This document shows, one piece after another, positions 57,952 to 64,000 of a DNA stretch of 64,000 nucleotides. Each line of letters starts with the position of its first letter. Position 1 is the stretch's first letter. The translations under genes were made by a program, and so were the position numbers. Source of the stretch: Epiperipatus broadwayi (Eukaryota; Onychophora; Udeonychophora; Euonychophora; Peripatidae); contig JAQFVV010000050.1 in assembly GCA_028023455.1 (NCBI GenBank), positions 1,375,411 through 1,439,410 of the forward strand, in the 5' to 3' direction. A model generated the notes under the pieces. It was not told where the DNA came from. It worked only from the letters and a program-made list of their open reading frames with translations, and searched no databases.

Positions 57952-60255
57952 ATTCCCAGTTTTTAATTTACCTAAGTATAAAAAAAAATAATTTTGTTGC
58001 GAATTAATTTTATTAGGGCTTTACAATTGAAAGCCAATTTAATTTATAACTTATTCTAAGGACTTTTATAAGTCTTAACTATTATTAAAAATCATCTTAA
58101 TATTTTTATGTTGACTTGAACTTATTTGTAGTTGGAATTAATTTCCAAGTGTTTAAATAGGAATATATTTCTCTGTCTAATAATAAAGTATTGTCACAAC
58201 TTATTAAAAGCTAGAATTAATTTCATATATCCTCTAAGGTCTTACAATTTAGTATTTAAATTAAACTGCAATAATATACTTAAGTCTAAATTTTAATATT
58301 ATATATCATTTAATTTGCCTGATTATAATAAAGCATTTGTTCTAAATTATTTATTGGTAAAAGGTTATTTGACCATGCTAATATCATATGATTAAATTAG
58401 AGTAAAGGAAGTTAATCTATTTAACTTAACAGCTAAAGGGTTAATTAATCTGTTAATTGTGATATAATTCCAATGCACTATAACAATGTGTGGTTAATAT
58501 GATTGGATAAAATGAACACAATCAGGAAATGATAATTCATATTAAAGTAAAAAAATATCAAATAAAAATTGTATTGTTATTAACACATTACATATAATAA
58601 CATTCATTAATAATGTTGTCTACAATGGACTTAGACAATAACCCCAAACTTACTGTTTTTCAACAACAAGCTTTTTCCCCAAAGAGAGATAAAATTTCTC
58701 ATCTACTGAATAACCTACAAAAATTTAAGTAGAGAATTCAAATTTACAATTTGATTAAAAACATCAGACATTTTTGAGTTGAAATAGTATTAAAAACCAA
58801 TATCTGAAGATCTAAGAAAGCAAGATCAAACACCATAGAATTAAGGTTAGCCAACTGAGTAATTCAAAATTGAGATCTTCAAAGGTAAATTCAGATCATT
58901 CAAATTTCTAAAGTATCTGTAATTCTAAGTTATAGATCAAAGTATCTAGATCTGAGGATATCTCATAATACAATAAATATTGCTATTAATTCACTCAAAA
59001 TAATTCTATAAAAATATATAAACAATGATATAGAACAATATGCATTGCTAAGTGCAAAAGTAACATCAGGGAAAGAAAGTCATCTCTAATGAAGCTATAA
59101 CTTGTCAGAATTGAAATGGAAATGACTTAGCAATCCACATCTGCACTACAAAACATCATGTCAATTCTTAATGAATGAATCTAATAACTTTGCACTTCAA
59201 AGAAAAAGTTCCAAGGATACAAAGGATAAGTGACTTAAGGGAAATTATATAACACTCATAATTTATCATTTATATCCGAAATGCATTATGGAGGATTACC
59301 AGAATTATTCCCTAAGACATTTTTCTTTACAAACTTTAAAACTACATCTAGGTTGATATCATTAATTTTATTTGTATATTTGATATAAATGTTTTTATTC
59401 ATATGTTTACTTTAATATGAATACAAAAAAAAGTAATACAATTGTTAATACATAATATAATGGAGAAATATTATTGCCTTTAGTTTAAGTAAAGTAAAAT
59501 ATAGTTTACAAAGAGACTTGCTTATGTACAAATCTGATTATTTTTTTCTGGGAAAAATAAGATTTTACCTAATTAGCATTTAGTACCAGCATTTGCACAA
59601 TTACATGACGTATATATTTTTTTGTATGTTTATACTAATAGTTGTGTTAAATATTTTCAGTATACTTAACTATTTCTGTCATAAATGGTCTTTCTTGTCT
59701 ATATTATAACTACAGCATATAACAGGGGAATTAAGAGTTCCAAGTGCAGTCATTATTACATCTGATTGGCTGTCACATAAGCATATTTAAAGCCCATCTT
59801 TCAAAGGTTTTAGCCTTTCACGTTATTACAATGTTATCTGCTTGTGCTTAATAAATTTGATATATTTACATTTGTTAATTATCAAGTTAATGAATTATGA
59901 TCTCTAAGCCACAATATAGCAAACAAGGAAGATGGAAACAATCATAAACATAATTTAAATTTCATTTATATTGACAGAACATCTAATGGTAATTTTTTGT
60001 AGAGGATAAGAGTTTGGAATAATAGAATCAATTGTAAGCAAACAATAACCGTAAATGCCAAATTAAATGCTTTATAATTTTGTTATAAATTTTCTTTGTT
60101 AAAAATAATAATCACTGTAAATATAGTTGTTACATATATTCAAATGTTAAATTAAAACCCTTGTAATTTTCTAAATTCACTTTTCAATTGGTCATATCTT
60201 CTCATATACTTATAAATATTTTTGGACATTTACGTATATCTTTATATTTTCACAG
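57952..60255. other. Gene-free AT-rich stretch
   Basis: No coding homology. A short segment at about 59800-59865 resembles the right end and flank of the 29.85-30.21 kb foldback (TCAAAGGTT...AGCCTTT followed by TTGTGCTTAATAAA). Confidence 0.45.
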
Positions 60256-60390
60256 CTACCATTAAAAACTTGCCCATGTTTATACATACCTGTATTTTAA
60301 ATGATATTAATATATCTTGAACTAGACAATTACGTACTTTCTCTGAGTTTTATACCTGGAAATAATGGAAATTAAAGAAGCATGGATGAG
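60256..60390 (+). other. Candidate internal or leader exon, unverified
   Basis: A pyrimidine-rich acceptor (TATCTTTATATTTTCACAG) ends at 60255 and a consensus donor (GATGAG/GTGAGT) starts at 60391, enclosing 135 bp. All three frames from the acceptor contain stops, so it could only be untranslated leader. An ATG at 60365 with A at -3 and G at +4 opens MEIKEAWM just before the donor. There is no homology and no partner exon. Chance occurrence in AT-rich DNA is the main alternative. Confidence 0.2.
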
Positions 60391-60606
60391 GTGAGTTTAG
60401 GTATATTTTTAATATTTAGTTGATTCTTAACCTCTCCTCTCCTAATAATTAAATTAAAGTGTATATGGTATATATAGGTATAAGAATCAAAGATATTCTT
60501 GCTAACTCATTGTGATAACCCAGAGAACCTATTTTCATACTATAAAAGCCTGTTTCATTACAGTATATATATTTGAAATACAAGTATAATTTATATACCT
60601 GGAGTG

Positions 60607-60609
<3 letters not shown>
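60391..60609. other. Short gene-free stretch
   Basis: Nothing recognised. Confidence 0.45.

Positions 60610-60648
<39 letters not shown>
60610..60648. repeat. (TA)n microsatellite
   Basis: About 19 TA units. Shorter TA runs lie at about 60739-60750 and 60878-60891. Confidence 0.95.
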
Positions 60649-60649
<1 letters not shown>

Positions 60650-63594
60650 AAGCAGTCAATCTTAGCTTAAGATTGAGCTTCATAGTTCCATCTACTAATC
60701 TGTATTCAAACCCTATATCTCATCCCATTCTTTTTGTCATATATATATATTATGTATATATTTGAGATGCGCATCCACGTTATAAAATTTTAATGTCAAT
60801 AACATTTTTTTAAAATTACTATTAATTCTTTTATTAATTAGTTCTTTTTTATTAATGTACATAGGTATGGCTCAAATATATATATATATATAGGAGCAAA
60901 ATACTAACAAAATATTAATTTTTTTGTAAATATTTTATTATACGTCATTTTTAAACTTTTTCTTTTTAAAGTACTTTTTTTTCCTATTAAAATGTATATT
61001 TTATAAAATCCAAGATGGAAGATGCAACCGAATTGTCTAAAAATAATTAAAGGGTTTGAAAACACTATTGTTTTAATCTGGGGAAGGTGTTTTTTAATTA
61101 AATTTTTTACTTAAAATGGGATTAAGATTAAATATTTTCTTTTGTTATAAACATTTTTGTCAAATCTATTTCTAATCTGGAAATAGATTTGAATTTATCT
61201 TTGGATGTTATCTAACATTGCATCTTTCAAAACAATGGACAAAGAAATGTAAAATTTCTGTTAGATCAGAGATTAGATTGTAAAGCCAAAATTAGTAATT
61301 AAAAACATTCCAGAAAAACCTGAGCAGAGTATAAAATGGTCAGATTTTAAGTCACCAAGAGATAGATTAGCTACTATTGAGAGAACTGTATTGTAAACAT
61401 ATTACCCATCAATGGAAACTTAGAATGATGTAGTAGTAAATCCACCATAATTCTTGGCCCTGTTGGGTCATCATCTTCCACTGCTGTACCATTCTGCTGC
61501 CTAAGAGTGAAGTAAAAACCTGACCTAAAAATTTTAGAATGCTAATAGAAGCTTGCTGCCACTGAAGAACTTGCATTTCAATTGCCGTGCACCTGCCATA
61601 CTTTAAATTGGATTCTTAAAATTGCAAGGTAACTTTTCAAGTGGTCACCTCAAACTAAATCTAGCCTAACTCATCTATCAAGATTTCTTCTAGTCTATTA
61701 TTTAACTTTGTTTTGTTTTAATATATAATTTGCTCTTAAGTAATTTCTATAAATTTAATTCTCTTTCATATGCTCTTAACTTTCCTTAACTTTGGTGCGG
61801 TCATTTATTTATATGTATTTAATATTTGATTTATATGTCTATTTTAGTTATTAATATGCCAATCTCACGCAATCTGATGAGTTGAATTTCTAAAATCTTT
61901 TCTTTCTTTTTAAGTAAACCTCCTTGAATTAATGTCCCCTTACAATATAAAGCATTACTAATTAATACACTCACCAGATTATATTACAAGCCAACATTTT
62001 ATTTATGTTTTAGTATAAAAAATATATTTGTTTAACTCTGTATTTTCTACCCAGGGTGAATCCAGAACTCAAGCTAATTAATGCTTTGAAACCTTATTTA
62101 TTTTATAAATGTTATTTAATTCTGAAAAGGTGACTGATTATTTGTTTTCTATATAACTGCTAGCCTTTTTTTATATATAATCTTAAAATATCAAACACAG
62201 TACTTAAATATTCCAGTATTTATAAAATCAATGGTGGATTTATTTATTTTAAATAGCACAAAAGGAGGGGGTCAAATCTAAATGTATATTTTATTAAATG
62301 AAATATTCCCTCTGTATATATTATAGTGGCATACTGTATTATTTGTCTAAATTATGGCATTCAAACAAGGGTCATCTATTTTAAAGCAATAAATTATATT
62401 TCATATTGTTAGTGACATTCATCTGTACTGCGTTACTGACATTTGGCCTATCTTCGTATATATATTACGTGCTTCTAGTCTTCTAATCTGGGGGTGTTGA
62501 CAAGTTTGAACTCATAGATTTCTTCTTATATCTCATTCCATAGATAGTTGAGCTATCTGGAACCACATTTATTTTGTATAAAATGCCTCTGGCAGTGATT
62601 CCCGTAAGTTTGGCACACACTCACTTCTTTGTAGATAAAGGGCCTCTCACATTGGTTATACCAGCAAATGTCTGGCCATGCCATGCCTATCCACTTTTCT
62701 CTAAGCACTGCCCAAGAAGGGGGGCTTAGACTTTGTTCTCATCCAGAAGCATGACCGTTTCCTCTTAGTTATTTTTTTGGCTATTATGTCAGTACCGCCC
62801 AAACATCGTATTATTATTATTTCTTTTGCTTATGACCTAATTTTAATGCTGTAATAATATTAAAATTGTGCTCTGCTCAAAATATATATAAATGCCAACT
62901 ATTATTAGTGTTATTAATTAAATTTATTTCAATCTTATACAATCCCTCCATCGTAACTTATTTCTGTATTTAAGAGTATCTTTATACCTTGGGGAAAATA
63001 AGTGTTCTTCTTACCAGCACTAATTAAAAGAAGTTTCATTAAGTATTTTGTCATATAATCAAATATGTTTTCACATGTATTTTATTTACTTTAATGATTG
63101 TAATGGCATGAAAATAGTTTGTATTATATCTGTAATGAATCCCAGAATGCTCGCTGAAATAATGTTAATCACTATGTTTCAGAACTGTATCTAAAAGTGT
63201 TAATAGCAATTTTGTGTAAATTCTTTCTAATAATCAACTGGCATCTTAATATTGGACCCACCAAAGATGTGTGCTTATTTATAATATATTTTTAGCTAAT
63301 AAAGAGCATATGAGAAATAATAGTATGAATGACACTATGTAGTCATCTACTACTTGCTCATTCATGCACATACTAATGTTTGCAATTCATTTATAAATGT
63401 ATGTAAACAATTTGTCACTATATTAAACTAATTTTTATTATCCAACTTGTCTGAGTAGTTTGAATTCATCTTTTCTCTACTTCCAAATGTACAGCCATGC
63501 TTATATATATTTTAATTTAGTCATATTAATAGAAGTCTCATTGTCTTCTCCGCTTTGCTAGTTGGTCAGATTAAAATTAATTCTCATGTACCAT
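60649..63594. other. Gene-free AT-rich stretch with two less AT-rich patches
   Basis: Patches at about 61430-61690 and 62470-62770 have more G and C but no recognised coding or RNA content. A string near 60760-60790 (GCGCATCCACGTTATAAAAT) weakly resembles the PLE-2 3' terminus. Confidence 0.4.
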
Positions 63595-63748
63595 TATTGT
63601 TATGTTATCCATTAGGTGTTTGATCTGGGGCTTAGAGAGTGGGTTCAAATCCAGGATGGTCCCTGATCTCAATCTCAGGCTTGACTGGGTTTGAAGTACA
63701 TTTTGTGAGTCCAGCTCATGTTAGATAGATAAACATGTTTTGACTGGT

Positions 63749-63750
<2 letters not shown>
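63595..63750 (+). mobile_element. Possible tRNA-like SINE ending in a TA microsatellite
   Basis: GAGAGTGGGTTCAAATCCAG contains a near-ideal B box (GGGTTCAAATCC at about 63641-63652), with a TTAGGTGTTTGATCTGGGG region upstream in the D/anticodon position. The ~100 bases that follow end in a long TA run, a common SINE tail type. No second copy was seen in the window, so it remains tentative. Confidence 0.4.

Positions 63751-63751
<1 letters not shown>

Positions 63752-63821
<70 letters not shown>
63752..63821. repeat. (TA)n microsatellite, about 35 units
   Basis: Pure TA run directly after the putative SINE. Confidence 0.97.
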
Positions 63822-63825
<4 letters not shown>

Positions 63826-64000
63826 TATAAGGGCCAAGCTTCCTGATGTAACAATTAAAGAATATTGACCAAAAGTAAATAAAAAATTATAAATCCAGGC
63901 TAGATTGCTGATCAGCCAGTTTAAGAATAAAATAATCTAAAAAGACACATATACACATACTTATATTTCTAATTTGTAAACCACAATTCCAATTTATATT
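63822..64000. other. Window end, gene-free
   Basis: AT-rich sequence with nothing recognised. Confidence 0.45.

Noticed and set aside
60750-60795. Another PLE-2 3' end
   Set aside because: Only a short, weak resemblance in AT-rich sequence; no coding tail or arm accompanies it.

Overview
The window is a stretch of strongly AT-rich animal DNA, probably from an invertebrate. The case for this is indirect. There is no prokaryotic-style gene packing. Nearly all readable protein homology belongs to decayed animal-type transposable elements: Penelope-like elements (PLEs), APE-type non-LTR retrotransposons, a mariner, and a probable Merlin-like DNA transposon. There are short tRNA-derived SINEs and many microsatellites. 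I could not assign a phylum. I found no intact host protein-coding gene; the only host-gene hints are two weak exon-like blocks (22380-22616 and 60256-60390).

Layout. 1-4.5 kb: no recognised gene. 4.57-5.34 kb (-): endonuclease part of a dead RTE/CFDP2-type LINE. 6.95-7.24 kb: compound trinucleotide array (AAC/AAT/GAA/CAG). 7.3-9.4 kb (+): dead LINE with recognisable reverse transcriptase (RT) motifs; 3' ends of the same family recur at 30.7-31.2 and 31.2-32.0 kb (-). 9.97-13 kb: tRNA-derived SINEs, one with a perfect 15-bp target-site duplication (TSD). 16.6-17.1 kb: palindromic copy of a repeat family seen again at 34-35.2 kb. 17.7-18.05 kb: 21-bp minisatellite with 126-bp higher-order structure. 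18.35-18.9 kb (-): internally deleted mariner transposase. 25.4-30.2 kb: SINEs, two terminal-inverted-repeat (TIR) MITE-like elements with related tips, and a 152-bp-arm foldback. 36.1-39.8 kb: giant inverted dimer of a 5'-truncated PLE carrying RT and GIY-YIG domains. 44.6-46.4 kb: a local repeat, a second and near-identical PLE inverted dimer, and a small foldback. 48.9-52.5 kb: SINEs and a long-arm foldback. 55.58-57.43 kb: element with TIRs, an 8-bp imperfect TSD, a zinc-ribbon-like peptide and two internal tandem arrays; the best guess is Merlin-like. The rest is AT-rich sequence with microsatellites.

No genes here work together as a pathway. The most notable signal is structural: several unrelated repeats (two PLE families, family C twice, SINE-B, three foldbacks) occur as inverted dimers or long palindromes, and both PLE dimers have the same divergent arrangement, truncated 5' ends in the centre and 3' ends outside. 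I did not find a convincing new functional system. The PLE dimers and the Merlin-like element with satellite arrays are the best candidates for follow-up.
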